A stretch of 64,000 nucleotides of DNA from Nocardioides sp. SLBN-35 (GTDB taxonomy: Bacteria; Actinomycetota; Actinomycetes; Propionibacteriales; Nocardioidaceae). The position numbers and the translations under genes were made by a program. The notes below the pieces were generated by a model. The model did not search any database. It saw only the letters and a program-made list of their open reading frames with translations, and was not told where the DNA came from. The stretch lies in NCBI RefSeq assembly GCF_006715725.1, contig NZ_VFNU01000001.1, positions 620,001 through 684,000 of the forward strand, read 5' to 3'. Shown one piece after another: positions 33,900 to 42,702 of this stretch (its first letter is position 1; each line of letters begins with the position of its first letter).

Positions 33900-34271
33900 T
33901 CAGGCGTCGCCGAGACGCGACTGGGCGACCTCGACGAGCGCCTGGTGGAACGCGGGCCACTCGGCGTCGAGCTCGCGCAGGGTGTCGTCGGTGAGGTGGA
34001 TGGTGTCGAGCGGCGTGAGCGCCACGATGGTGGCGTTGCGCAGCTTGTGGCCGACGATCGCGGCCTCGCCGACGATGTCGCCGGCGCCGAGCTGGGCGAT
34101 CTCGGCGCCGTCGCGGCGGACCGAGACGGTGCCGTCGAGAATGACGTAGGCCTTGTCGGCCGGGGTGTCCTCCCAGATCGGCGACCAGCCCTCAGGGAGC
34201 TTCACCCGCCGTCCGGTCGCGCTGATCCGCGCGATCTCCTGAGGCGAGAAGTGCTCGAAGAACGTTGCCAT
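33900..34271 (-). CDS. Stand-alone cyclic nucleotide-binding domain protein
   Basis: The 123-residue product is one cNMP-binding domain. It has AYVILDGTVSVRRDG, then a phosphate-binding cassette region GAGDIVGEAAIVGHKLRNATIVAL, which resembles the canonical G-E-x-A-L motif but has AAI rather than AAL. It carries no HTH, kinase or channel domain. An AAAGGG site precedes the ATG. It is in an operon with the cyclase, so it may sense or buffer the product of that enzyme. Confidence 0.88.
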   Translation of the reverse strand: MATFFEHFSPQEIARISATGRRVKLPEGWSPIWEDTPADKAYVILDGTVSVRRDGAEIAQLGAGDIVGEAAIVGHKLRNATIVALTPLDTIHLTDDTLRELDAEWPAFHQALVEVAQSRLGDA

Positions 34272-34385
34272 GCTGACCCTTTCGCTGTGCCCGACGCAGC
34301 GCGCCGGGCTCACCTTCTCTCTCCCCGACTGTCACCGCCGACCCTAGTGCGCCCGACGCCGGTGCGGGAGACACCTGTCACAACG

Positions 34386-34414
34386 TGTCCGGGACACTCG
34401 CGTTATCCCGGACA
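34386..34414. promoter_or_regulatory. Inverted repeat between pheA and the cNMP gene
   Basis: TGTCCGGGA (34386-34394) and TCCCGGACA (34406-34414) are exact complements separated by 11 nt. The 170-bp gap lies between the stop of pheA and the start of the cNMP-cyclase operon, so the element is either an operator of that operon or the pheA terminator. There is no T-run after it. Confidence 0.45.
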
Positions 34415-34441
34415 TCCGACCGCGCACGGGGCCTGGTCGGC

Positions 34442-35272
34442 TCAGCTGCGGAACGGGTCGGCCGGGTAGACCCCGAGCACCTTGATGTCGGTGGTGAAGA
34501 AGGTCAGCTCCTCCAGCGCCCGCTTGAGGCCCGGGTCGTCGGGGTGCCCGTCGACCTCGGCGAGGAACTGCGTGGCGGCGAAGTGGCCGCCGACCATGTA
34601 GCTCTCCAGCTTGGTCATGTTGATGCCGTTGGTCGCGAACCCGCCGAGCGCCTTGTAGAGCGCCGAGGGCAGGTTGCGGACGTTGAAGACGAAGCTGGTG
34701 ACGACCGGGCCGTTCCCCTGCGGCGCCATGACGTACTCGGGGGAGAGCAGCACGAAGCGGGTCGTGTTGTGGTCCTCGTCCTCGACGTCCTTGCGCAGGA
34801 TCTCCAGGCCGTAGATCTCCGCGGCGAGCGGCGGCGCGATCGCGGCCTGGGTCGGGTCGCCGGCCTCGGCGATCTCGCGGGCGGCGCCGGCGGTGTCGCC
34901 GGAGATGATCGGGGTCAGCCCGAGGTCGCGGATCACCTTGCGGCACTGGCCCAGCGCGTGGACGTGGCTGTGCACGGTCCGCAGCGTGTCGGTGGACGCG
35001 CCCGGCACCACCATCAGGTGGAACTGGATGCGCAGGAAGTGCTCGGCGATGATGTGCAGCCCCGAGTCGGGCAGGAAGTGGTGGATGTCGGCGACCCGGC
35101 CCGCGATCGAGTTGTCGATCGGGATCAGCGCGAGGTCGCAGTCACCGCTGGCCACGGCCGCGAAGACGTCCTCGAAGGAAGCGCAGGCGACCGCTTCGGC
35201 GTCCGGGTAGTGCTGCTTGCACACGATGTGCGAGTTGGCGCCGGGTTCCCCCTGGTACGCGATACGGGCCAT
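34442..35272 (-). CDS. pheA: Prephenate dehydratase
   Basis: The 276-residue enzyme converts prephenate to phenylpyruvate for phenylalanine synthesis. It starts ARIAYQGEPGANSH, has the catalytic Thr-Arg-Phe motif in NTTRFVLLS, and carries a C-terminal ACT domain with SALYKALGGFATNGINMTKLES, which in the family binds phenylalanine for feedback inhibition. TACCCT lies six bases before the ATG. Confidence 0.93.
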   Translation of the reverse strand: MARIAYQGEPGANSHIVCKQHYPDAEAVACASFEDVFAAVASGDCDLALIPIDNSIAGRVADIHHFLPDSGLHIIAEHFLRIQFHLMVVPGASTDTLRTVHSHVHALGQCRKVIRDLGLTPIISGDTAGAAREIAEAGDPTQAAIAPPLAAEIYGLEILRKDVEDEDHNTTRFVLLSPEYVMAPQGNGPVVTSFVFNVRNLPSALYKALGGFATNGINMTKLESYMVGGHFAATQFLAEVDGHPDDPGLKRALEELTFFTTDIKVLGVYPADPFRS

Positions 35273-35336
35273 GCGGCAAGGGTAGTGGCGGCGCGTGGCC
35301 GCTCCCTGCCCCGTCTCGCCGACTACGGTCGCCCTC

Positions 35337-35735
35337 ATGGCCGTCGTCCTCGCGCTCCTCGCCCTTCTCGTGGCCGCCGCCGCCCTCGCCGTGGCGCTCC
35401 GCAACGGTCGCGATCGTCGTACGACGGACGCCGACGACCTCCCCGCCGATGCCGCCGGGCTGCGCCGCGAGGTCGCCGCGCTGCGGGCCGAGGCGGTCGG
35501 CGCACTGCGCCACCTGGCCGTCGTCCGCTACGACGCCTTCGACGAGATGGGCGGGCGGCTGTCGTGGTCGCTCGCGCTGCTCGACGACGCCGGCGACGGG
35601 GTCGTGCTCACCTCGATCCGGGGCCGCAACGAGGCCCGCACCTACGCCAAGTCGGTCGCCGGCTGGAGCAGCGACCAGGAGCTGTCGCCCGAGGAGGCCG
35701 AGGCCGTCGCCCACGCGCGGCTGGCCCGGAGTTGA
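35337..35735 (+). CDS. DUF4446 family protein
   Basis: The 132-residue product has one N-terminal transmembrane helix (AVVLALLALLVAAAALAVAL), a coiled-coil-like stretch and a conserved C-terminal part VRYDAFDEMGGRLSWSLALLDD, ending in the SIRGRNEARTYAK segment typical of DUF4446. TACGGT is 7 nt before the ATG. The role is unknown. Confidence 0.87.
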   Translation: MAVVLALLALLVAAAALAVALRNGRDRRTTDADDLPADAAGLRREVAALRAEAVGALRHLAVVRYDAFDEMGGRLSWSLALLDDAGDGVVLTSIRGRNEARTYAKSVAGWSSDQELSPEEAEAVAHARLARS

Positions 35736-35798
35736 CCGCGCCCCCTACGAATTGGTCGCAGATCGGCGCGATCTCGGACCAATTCGAAGGGGCGCGGT
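35735..35798. repeat. Small palindromic intergenic element, copy B
   Basis: The arms 35735-35758 and 35776-35798 pair almost completely (one extra base and two mismatches). They read CGCGCCCCCTACGAATTGG on the left and CCAATTCGAAGGGGCGCGG on the right. The element exactly fills the space between the convergent DUF4446 and lipid-kinase stops. It may act as their terminator, and it matches copies A and C in sequence. Confidence 0.75.
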
Positions 35799-37406
35799 TC
35801 ACACGGTCCGCGGCACCCGCACCAGCACCCGGCCGTGGATGCACTCCATCCGCAGCTCGGAGCCCAGGCCGATGGTGTCGCCGTCGAGCTGGCGCGGCAC
35901 CTCCCCCGACGCTCGTACGACGACCTTGCGTCCGGTCATCCGCGCGACCGACTCTCCGGCGTTGTGCTCGCGCCGGGTCACGACGCGCAGCACCAGGGGG
36001 ATCCAGCTCAGGAAGCGGCGCGGGTAGAGCAGCACCACGTCGAGCTGGCCGTCGTCGATGGCGGCGTCGGGGATCAGGTTCATCCCGCCCTGCAGGCTGC
36101 CGACGTTGCCGATCACGCAGGTGCGGGCGCGGTGCTTGGTGAACGGCATGTCGTCGACCGAGATCTCCAGCCTCATCGCCGGGAACATCAGGCCCTTGAG
36201 CGCGGAGAGGACGTAGGCGAGCCAGCCGACCTTCTTCTTGAGGTCCTCGTTGACGCCCTCCATGATCGCGGCGTCGAAGCCCATGCCGGCCATCACCATG
36301 AAATGGGTGGGCTCGAGGCCGTCGCCGTCGACCTCGACCATGTCGATGGCCCGGTCCTGGCCGGTGAGCGCGATGTCGATGGCGGCGCGGATGAAGAGCG
36401 GGATCTCCAGGTTGCGGGCCAGCAGGTTGCCGGTGCCGGCCGGGACCACGCCCACCGGGACGCCGGTGCCGGCGAGCTCGGCGCACACCTCACGCACCGT
36501 GCCGTCGCCACCGCAGACGATGACCAGGTCGGCGCCCTCGACGGCGGCCTGCTCGGCCTGTCCGGTGCCGGAGTCCTCGACGGTGGTGAGGTACCAGCGC
36601 GGCTCGTTCCAGCCGGACTCCAACGCCATCTGGGTCACCAGGGTCTGGAACTGCTCGACCGACTCGACCTTGATCGGGTTGAGGACGACGGCCAGCTTGC
36701 GCGCCGACGGGAACGGCTGGGGCAGCGGCTCGGCCTTGAGCGCGTGGCTGCGGGGGAGCGGGTTGTAGAGCGCCACCCCGAGGAGCAGCACCCCGATCCC
36801 GAGCAGGGTGCCGCCGACCACGTCGCTCGGGTAGTGCCGCCCGAGCAGGATCCGGTCCGCGGCGACCAGCGCCCACACCAGGACCGCGAGGATCGAGAGC
36901 AGGCGGCGGATGCCGGGTCGTCGGACGAGCATCACGGCGAGCAGCACGACCAGGCCGGCGAAGGCGGCGGCCGAGGAGGTGTGGCCCGACGGGAAGGCGT
37001 TGGAGTGCAGGAAGTACTGGGGGTCCTGCCAGACGGGCCGGCCGCGGCCGACGAGCACCTTGGTGCCGTACGTCGCCAGCGCGGTCGCCGCCATCACCGC
37101 CGCGACCAGGATCCCGGCGCGCCGGTGCCCCTTGACGAACAGGGTGACGGCCAGCACCGCGGTGATCGCGGTCATGCAGGCGGTGCCGAAGACGATCTCG
37201 ACGATCCGCAGGGGGTGCTCCAGCCAGCCCTGGTCGCCGGCCCAGTTGCGGGCGGCCTCGCCGTGGCTGTCGAGATCGACCACCCAGGACCAGTCGGCGG
37301 CGACGGCTCCGGCCACCCCCGCGAACAGGGCGAGCAGGATCAGCGAGGCCAGCAGCGGGGTCCGGCGGGGTCGGTCGAGCACTGGTGGAGGATAACGTCG
37401 AGGCAT
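35799..37406 (-). CDS. Fused PAP2-family phosphatase and diacylglycerol/lipid kinase
   Basis: The 535-residue product has an N-terminal membrane part with about six helices and PAP2 motifs KVLVGRGRP, PSGHTSS and LGRHYPSD. It continues into a DAGK catalytic domain (from about residue 230) with VIVCGGDGTVREV and VPAGTGNLLARN. The first half would remove phosphate from a lipid phosphate, and the second would phosphorylate a lipid such as diacylglycerol. The ATG at 37406 overlaps the start of the divergent gene; a GTG at 37382 is a shorter alternative. Confidence 0.88.
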   Translation of the reverse strand: MPRRYPPPVLDRPRRTPLLASLILLALFAGVAGAVAADWSWVVDLDSHGEAARNWAGDQGWLEHPLRIVEIVFGTACMTAITAVLAVTLFVKGHRRAGILVAAVMAATALATYGTKVLVGRGRPVWQDPQYFLHSNAFPSGHTSSAAAFAGLVVLLAVMLVRRPGIRRLLSILAVLVWALVAADRILLGRHYPSDVVGGTLLGIGVLLLGVALYNPLPRSHALKAEPLPQPFPSARKLAVVLNPIKVESVEQFQTLVTQMALESGWNEPRWYLTTVEDSGTGQAEQAAVEGADLVIVCGGDGTVREVCAELAGTGVPVGVVPAGTGNLLARNLEIPLFIRAAIDIALTGQDRAIDMVEVDGDGLEPTHFMVMAGMGFDAAIMEGVNEDLKKKVGWLAYVLSALKGLMFPAMRLEISVDDMPFTKHRARTCVIGNVGSLQGGMNLIPDAAIDDGQLDVVLLYPRRFLSWIPLVLRVVTRREHNAGESVARMTGRKVVVRASGEVPRQLDGDTIGLGSELRMECIHGRVLVRVPRTV

Positions 37407-38388
37407 GACCGCCCCCTCTTCCGTGACCCTCGGCCGCTCGGGCCTCGTCGTCTCCCGCGTCGGCCTCGGCTGCAACAACCTCGGCCGCCCCGGCGCCGCC
37501 ACGGAGTCCCAGGAGGGCACCGACCGCGTGATCGGCGCCGCGCTGGACGCTGGGATCACCTTCTTCGACGTCGCCGACGTGTACGGCGCCACGCCTGGCC
37601 TGTCCGAGGAGCGGCTCGGCAAGGCGCTCGGCGCGCGGCGGGCCGACGTGATCGTGGCCACCAAGTTCGGCATGGACATGCGCGGCGCCAACGGCCCCGA
37701 CTTCGGCGTCCGGGGCTCGCGCCGCTACATCCGGACCGCCGTCGAGGCGTCGCTGCGCCGGCTCGGCACGGACTGGATCGACCTCTTCCAGTTCCACACG
37801 CCCGACCCGCGGACCCCGATCGAGGAGACGATGTCCGCCCTCGACGACCTGGTGCGCTCCGGGAAGGTCCGCTATCTCGGCCACTCCAACCGGGCCGGCT
37901 GGCAGATCGCCCAGGCCGAGTACGTCGCCCGCGAGCTCGGTGTCGAGCGGTTCGTCTCCGCCCAGAACCACTACAACCTCACCGATCGCCGCGCCGAGCT
38001 CGAGGTACTGCCCGCCTCCCGCGCGTTCGACATCGGTGTGCTGCCGTACTTCCCACTCGCCAACGGCCTGCTCACCGGCAAGTACGCCTCCGGCAACGCC
38101 CCCGAGGGCTCCCGTCTCTCGCACACCCGCCAGCACCTGCTCGAGGACGCGGTCTCCCCGACCCTCAAGGCCTACTCGGACTTCGCCCGCGAGCGCGGCA
38201 TCTCGGAGGTCACCGTCGCCATCGGATGGCTGCTCGCCCAGTCGCCCGTCGCATCGGTCATCGCCGGCGCCACCTCGCCCGAGCAGGTCGCCGCCAATGC
38301 GCAGGCCGACCGGTGGGTGCCCACCGCCGAGGACCTCGCCGAGCTGGACGAGCTCTTCCCGGCGCCGGAACCCATCGCGCTGTACTGA
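37405..38388 (+). CDS. Aldo/keto reductase
   Basis: The 327-residue oxidoreductase has the AKR start SRVGLGCNNLGRPG, the catalytic Asp/Tyr region FFDVADVYGA, the Lys in VIVATKFG, FQFHTPDP and a C-terminal NADPH-site VIAGATSPEQV. Its ATG (37405-37407) shares two bases with the opposite-strand ATG of the lipid-kinase gene. A TAACGT hexamer at 37393-37398 supports leaderless initiation here. Confidence 0.9.
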   Translation: MTAPSSVTLGRSGLVVSRVGLGCNNLGRPGAATESQEGTDRVIGAALDAGITFFDVADVYGATPGLSEERLGKALGARRADVIVATKFGMDMRGANGPDFGVRGSRRYIRTAVEASLRRLGTDWIDLFQFHTPDPRTPIEETMSALDDLVRSGKVRYLGHSNRAGWQIAQAEYVARELGVERFVSAQNHYNLTDRRAELEVLPASRAFDIGVLPYFPLANGLLTGKYASGNAPEGSRLSHTRQHLLEDAVSPTLKAYSDFARERGISEVTVAIGWLLAQSPVASVIAGATSPEQVAANAQADRWVPTAEDLAELDELFPAPEPIALY

Positions 38389-38395
38389 TCTCCGG

Positions 38396-38478
38396 CCCCT
38401 CAAATCGTTCGATCGAACGGTTCGAGGGGATTTCTGCCACGAAACTCCCCCGAACCGTTCGATCGAACGATTCGGGGG
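38396..38478. repeat. Paired palindromes built on CGTTCGATCGAACG
   Basis: Two imperfect palindromes, 38396-38430 and 38447-38478, each contain CGTTCGATCGAACG flanked by CCCC/GGGG ends. The two units are also inverted relative to one another, because the AAT/GGT variants swap sides. They lie between the aldo/keto reductase gene and serS. The layout is like a REP doublet and could form two hairpins or one long one. Confidence 0.8.
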
Positions 38479-38538
38479 ATCGAGGAGCCAGCGAAACCGA
38501 TGCGCGGTGTGTCGAGGGCGGCGGATAACCTGAGCCGC

Positions 38539-39819
38539 ATGATCGACCCGCGCCTCCTCCGCGACGAGCCCGACCGCGTCCGTGCCTCGCAGGCCAAGCG
38601 CGGGGCGTCTCCCGACGTGGTCGATGCAGCCCTGCAGGCCGACCACGTACGACGCGCCGCCATCTCCGCCTTCGAGGAGAAGCGCGCCGCCCAGAAGACG
38701 TTCGGCAAGCAGGTCGCGCAGGCGCAGGGCGAGGAGAAGCAGGCGCTGCTCGCGCAGGTCAAGCAGCTGGCGGCCGAGGTCAAGGACCTGGAGGCGGCGC
38801 AGACCGACGCCGACGAGGCGTGGACCACCGCCCTCAAGGCGATCCCCAACGTCGTCGCGGACCAGACCCCGACCGGCGGCGAGGACGACTTCGTCGTCCT
38901 CGAGACCGTGGGCACGCCGCGGGACTTCGCGAAGGAGGGCTTCGAGCCGCGCGACCACATCGAGCTCGGCCGGATGCTCGGCGCGATCGACCTCGAGCGC
39001 GGTGCCAAGGTCAGCGGCAGCCGCTTCTACTTCCTCACCGGCGTGGGTGCCCAGCTCGAGCTGGCGCTGGTCAACCTCGCCATGGAGCAGGCCCGCAACG
39101 CCGGGTTCACCCAGGTGATCGCGCCGTCGCTGGTGCGCACCGAGGCGATGGAGGGCACCGGCTACCTCGACCAGGGCGGCGGCGAGGACATCTACCGGAT
39201 CGAGGGCGAGGACCTCTACCTGGTCGGTACCTCGGAGGTGCCCATGGCGGCCTACCACTCCAAGGAGATCCTCGACGCCGACAGCCTGCCGCGCCGCTAC
39301 GCCAGCTTCAGCCCGTGCTTCCGCAAGGAGGCCGGCTCGCACGGCAAGGACACCAAGGGGATCATCCGGGTCCACTGGTTCGACAAGGTCGAGATGTTCG
39401 TCTACACGACGCTGGAGGACGCCGAGGCCGAGCACCAGCGCCTGCTCGCCTGGGAGAAGGAGTTCCTCGACAAGCTCGAGCTCGCCTACCAGGTCGTCGA
39501 CATCGCGGCCGGCGACCTCGGCGGCAGCGCGATCCGCAAGTTCGACTGCGAGGCGTGGATCCCCACCCAGGGCAAGTACCGCGAGCTCACCTCGACCTCC
39601 AACTGCACCGACTTCCAGACCCGCCGCCTCGACACCCGCGGCCGGTTCGGCGACAGGACCGGGCCGATCGCCACCCTCAACGGCACGCTGACCGCGATCA
39701 CCCGCGCGATCGTCGCCGTGCTCGAGACCCACCAGCAGGCCGACGGGTCGGTCCGGGTCCCGAAGGCGCTGCAGCCGTTCATGGGCGGCCTCGAGGTGCT
39801 GGAGCCCGTGAACCGATGA
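38539..39819 (+). CDS. serS: Seryl-tRNA synthetase
   Basis: The 426-residue class II synthetase has an N-terminal tRNA-binding coiled coil (about residues 30-100), motif 2 [21 protein letters not shown], the Ser/ATP site VGTSEVP and motif 3 [16 protein letters not shown]. It charges tRNA-Ser. TAACCT is 7 nt before the ATG, so it is probably leaderless. Two tRNA-Ser genes lie 8-9 kb downstream. Confidence 0.96.
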   Translation: MIDPRLLRDEPDRVRASQAKRGASPDVVDAALQADHVRRAAISAFEEKRAAQKTFGKQVAQAQGEEKQALLAQVKQLAAEVKDLEAAQTDADEAWTTALKAIPNVVADQTPTGGEDDFVVLETVGTPRDFAKEGFEPRDHIELGRMLGAIDLERGAKVSGSRFYFLTGVGAQLELALVNLAMEQARNAGFTQVIAPSLVRTEAMEGTGYLDQGGGEDIYRIEGEDLYLVGTSEVPMAAYHSKEILDADSLPRRYASFSPCFRKEAGSHGKDTKGIIRVHWFDKVEMFVYTTLEDAEAEHQRLLAWEKEFLDKLELAYQVVDIAAGDLGGSAIRKFDCEAWIPTQGKYRELTSTSNCTDFQTRRLDTRGRFGDRTGPIATLNGTLTAITRAIVAVLETHQQADGSVRVPKALQPFMGGLEVLEPVNR

Positions 39820-40664
39820 GCGACTGGCAGCCCCGCCTCGTCGCCCTCGACATCGACGGCACCCTGCTCAAGTGGGTGGCGGGGCTCGGCATGAGCCACG
39901 AGGAGGTCACGCCCGCGGTGCACGACGCCGTCCAGCGGGTCCTCGACTCCGGCGCCCACGTCGTGCTGTCCTCGGGCCGGGCGCCCCACAACATGACGGT
40001 CGTGGCCGACAAGCTCGACCTCCACGGCCACGGCGAGCAGCTCTGGATCGTCGCCGCCAACGGCGCCGTCGTGCTGCGCTACCCGCCCGCCGAGGTCGTC
40101 CACGAGGTCACCTTCGACGCTCGCCCCGCTGTCGCCGCCGTCCTGGCCCAGCACCCCGAGGCCCTGGTCGCGGTCGAGGAGCGCGGGGTCGGCTACCGCG
40201 TGTCCGGACCGTTCCCCGACGGCGAGCTCGGCGGTACGACGATCATCGCCGACGTCGACGACATGGTCGCCCAGCCGGTCAGTCGCGTGATCATCCGCGA
40301 CCCGAAGGCGACCGCCGAGGACTTCGTCGCCCTCGCCGCCAACCTGGGCCTCCACGGCACTGACTACGTCGTCGGTTGGACCGCCTGGCTCGACCTCGCC
40401 CCGGTCGGCGTGTCCAAGGCCTCCGGCCTGGAGTACGTCGCCCAGCAGCTCGGCATCGACCGGGCCGACGTGCTCGCCATCGGCGACGGCCGCAACGACA
40501 TCGAGATGTTGCAGTGGGCCGGCCGCGGCGTGGCCATGGGCCAGGCCGTCGACGAGGTGAAGCAGATCGCCGACGCGGTCACCGACACCGTCGACGAGGA
40601 CGGTGCCGCCGTCGAGATCGGCCGCTGGTTCCCCGCCGCCGGATCTGGTGGGATGGACCTGTGA
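39816..40664 (+). CDS. HAD superfamily Cof-type hydrolase
   Basis: The 282-residue phosphatase has motif [10 protein letters not shown] (DxD), motif II LSSGRAP, a C2B cap and motif [14 protein letters not shown]. Cof-type enzymes dephosphorylate sugar phosphates or cofactors; the substrate is unknown. ATGA overlap with serS shows translational coupling. Confidence 0.92.
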   Translation: MSDWQPRLVALDIDGTLLKWVAGLGMSHEEVTPAVHDAVQRVLDSGAHVVLSSGRAPHNMTVVADKLDLHGHGEQLWIVAANGAVVLRYPPAEVVHEVTFDARPAVAAVLAQHPEALVAVEERGVGYRVSGPFPDGELGGTTIIADVDDMVAQPVSRVIIRDPKATAEDFVALAANLGLHGTDYVVGWTAWLDLAPVGVSKASGLEYVAQQLGIDRADVLAIGDGRNDIEMLQWAGRGVAMGQAVDEVKQIADAVTDTVDEDGAAVEIGRWFPAAGSGGMDL

Positions 40665-41314
40665 GGTCCCCCCGACTGCTCCGCGCTGCCCTGCTCGCGG
40701 TGCCGGTGGCGCTCGTCGCGCTGCCGGGTGCCGCCGTCGCGGACGCCGCGGAGGCGTACGGCGGGCTCCCGGCCGACTGCGCCCCCATCGACATCACCGA
40801 CGAGGCGGTCGTCGACCAGCGCGCCGCCGCGGCCGACGACGTCTTCGTCGGCCGGGTCGACGCGGCCGCGCCGGTGACCGGCTCGGGTCGCGTCGGCTAC
40901 GGCGTCACCGTCGAGCACGCCTGGCTGGGCGACGTCGCCAAGGGCCAGCAGGCCGCCGTCACCATCGACTGGCCGGTGGGCGCGCAGCCCGGCGTGAGCC
41001 AGGGGGCGTCGTACCTCTTCTTCACCAAGGACACCGTCGACGGGATCGTCGCCGACGCCTGCGGGGGCACGGTGCTGTTGCCCAAGGGCCTGACCCCGAA
41101 GGTCGCGGGGATGCTGAAGAAGTACCTCGCCGTCGTCGAGCCGCCACCGGTGCCCGAGCCGGAGCCGGAGCCGGTCAGCTTCCACCAGCCGTCCGACCCG
41201 CTGGGCGACCCGCCCCAGATCAGCCGGGTGCTCGCCTCCGGCGGCGCGATCAGCCTGATCGGCCTGCTCGGGCTGCTGCTGGTCTCCCGGCTGGGCCGCC
41301 GCCCCCGCGGCTAG
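40661..41314 (+). CDS. Exported protein with C-terminal membrane anchor
   Basis: The 217-residue product starts at a GTG overlapping the upstream stop. It has a Sec signal (LLRAALLAVPVALVALPGAAVA), an extracellular beta-rich domain (DDVFVGRVDAAAP through VTIDWPVGAQPG), a Pro/Glu linker, and a C-terminal hydrophobic helix followed by RLGRRPRG. The signal and anchor indicate a cell-surface location. No LPXTG is present and the family is not recognised. Its stop overlaps the stop of the convergent bpa gene. Confidence 0.75.
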   Translation: MRSPRLLRAALLAVPVALVALPGAAVADAAEAYGGLPADCAPIDITDEAVVDQRAAAADDVFVGRVDAAAPVTGSGRVGYGVTVEHAWLGDVAKGQQAAVTIDWPVGAQPGVSQGASYLFFTKDTVDGIVADACGGTVLLPKGLTPKVAGMLKKYLAVVEPPPVPEPEPEPVSFHQPSDPLGDPPQISRVLASGGAISLIGLLGLLLVSRLGRRPRG

Positions 41315-41940
41315 AGGTACATCCCGCCCGACGAGGACTGCTCGCCGCCACCGGGCTGGTCGGGAGCCGGCTGCTCGGCCGGGTGGGCGCCCGGACCGCC
41401 CGGACCCCCCGGACCGCCGAGGCTCATGCCGGGCGGCAGCGCTCGCCGGATCTGCTCGAACTGCGCGCGGGCCGCCATCTGCTGAGCGTAGATCGCGGTC
41501 TGGATGCCGTGGAAGAGGCCCTCGAGCCAGCCGACCAGCTGGGCCTGGGCGATCCGCAGCTCCGACTCCGACGGCGTGGCGTCCTCGGAGAACGGCAGCG
41601 AGAGCCGCTCGAGCTCCTCGACGAGCTCGGGGGCCAGACCCTGCTCGAGCTCGGCGATCGAGGAGCGGTGGATCGCCGCGAGACGGCTGCGGCTGGCCTC
41701 GTCGAGCGGAGCCGCCTTCACCTCCTCGAGGAGCTGGCGGATCATGCTGCCGATCCGCATCACCTTCGCGGGCTGCTCGACCAGGTCGGTCAGCGCGCGC
41801 TCACCGTCGTCGCCCTCGCCGTCGTCGGCGGCGGTGGCGCCGGCCTGCTCGACGGCGGACGCCGGGACGGTGCCGATCGGCTGTCCGTCCGGACCGATGA
41901 CGACGATCTGCTCTTCGCTCCCGGAGGCGTTCTCGCTCAT
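41311..41940 (-). CDS. bpa: Bacterial proteasome activator
   Basis: The 209-residue product matches the Bpa/PafE family (DUF2587): EQIVVIGPDGQPIGTVP at the N-terminus, then a helical core from ALTDLVEQPAKVMRIGSMIRQL to YAQQMAARAQFEQIRR, a Gly/Pro linker and a C-terminal GMYL. In mycobacteria the related GQYL end docks on the 20S proteasome and opens its gate without ATP. TAAGTT is six bases before the ATG, so it is probably leaderless. This implies the organism has a 20S proteasome. Confidence 0.92.
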   Translation of the reverse strand: MSENASGSEEQIVVIGPDGQPIGTVPASAVEQAGATAADDGEGDDGERALTDLVEQPAKVMRIGSMIRQLLEEVKAAPLDEASRSRLAAIHRSSIAELEQGLAPELVEELERLSLPFSEDATPSESELRIAQAQLVGWLEGLFHGIQTAIYAQQMAARAQFEQIRRALPPGMSLGGPGGPGGPGAHPAEQPAPDQPGGGEQSSSGGMYL

Positions 41941-42098
41941 GACCCCAACTTAGAGGATCCCCTCATCCCCCTCTTGGGCGATGTCACGGACACCGCGCCG
42001 GCGTACGTTGCCGATGGGCCCGGCCGGGGCCCGGTGTGTGCGGCCTCGACCGATCCCTGTGGACATCCACGTCCGATCCGACGACCGAGGAGCAGCAC

Positions 42099-42689
42099 AT
42101 GTTCATCCAGATGATCCAGGCCGCCTGCACCCGGCAGGCCGAGGCCGACGCGATGCTCGACGAGTGGCGGCGGGACCTGGCTCCCGGTGCGACCGGCTGG
42201 CTGGGCGGCACCTATGGCTACACCGATGACGACCAGCTGATGGCCGTCGTGCGCTTCGCGTCCCGTGACGAGGCGATGGCCAACTCCGCCCGGGCCGAGC
42301 AGGGCGCCTGGGCCGAGCGGTTCATGGCCCTCATGGACGGTCCCGCCGAGTTCCACGACTGCGACGACGTCACTCTCTTCATGGACGGCGGCTCCGACGA
42401 GGCCGGCTTCGTGCAGATCATCACCGGCAAGGTCGACGACCCGAGCCGGCTCAAGGCGATGATGGCCGACACCGAGACGCTGCACGAGATGCGCCCGGAG
42501 ATCCTCGGCGGCACCCTCGCCATCGAGCCCGACGGCTCCTTCGTCGAGACCGTCGCGTTCACCACCGAGGACGCGGCCCGTGAGGGCGAGCGGATCGAGC
42601 CGCCGGCCGACGTACGCCGGGAGCTGGAGTACGCGATGCAGGGCGCGACCTTCCACGACCTCCACAATCCGCACTTCCAGAGTGCCTGA
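42099..42689 (+). CDS. Uncharacterised protein, likely dimeric alpha-beta barrel
   Basis: The 196-residue product begins MFIQMIQAACTRQAEADAML. Its two halves look alike (FIQMIQ... and FVQIITGKVDDPSRL...), as in duplicated ferredoxin-fold/antibiotic-biosynthesis-monooxygenase-like barrels. The ATG at 42099 follows GAGGAG. A VOC-family gene follows 13 bp later and is probably cotranscribed. No enzymatic role can be read from the sequence. Confidence 0.7.
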   Translation: MFIQMIQAACTRQAEADAMLDEWRRDLAPGATGWLGGTYGYTDDDQLMAVVRFASRDEAMANSARAEQGAWAERFMALMDGPAEFHDCDDVTLFMDGGSDEAGFVQIITGKVDDPSRLKAMMADTETLHEMRPEILGGTLAIEPDGSFVETVAFTTEDAAREGERIEPPADVRRELEYAMQGATFHDLHNPHFQSA

Positions 42690-42702
42690 CGGGAGCCGTC
42701 CG

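Noticed and set aside
36490..39732. A 1080-codon minus-strand open frame spanning the aldo/keto reductase gene and serS
   Set aside because: It is antisense to two certain genes and its translation has no recognisable family.
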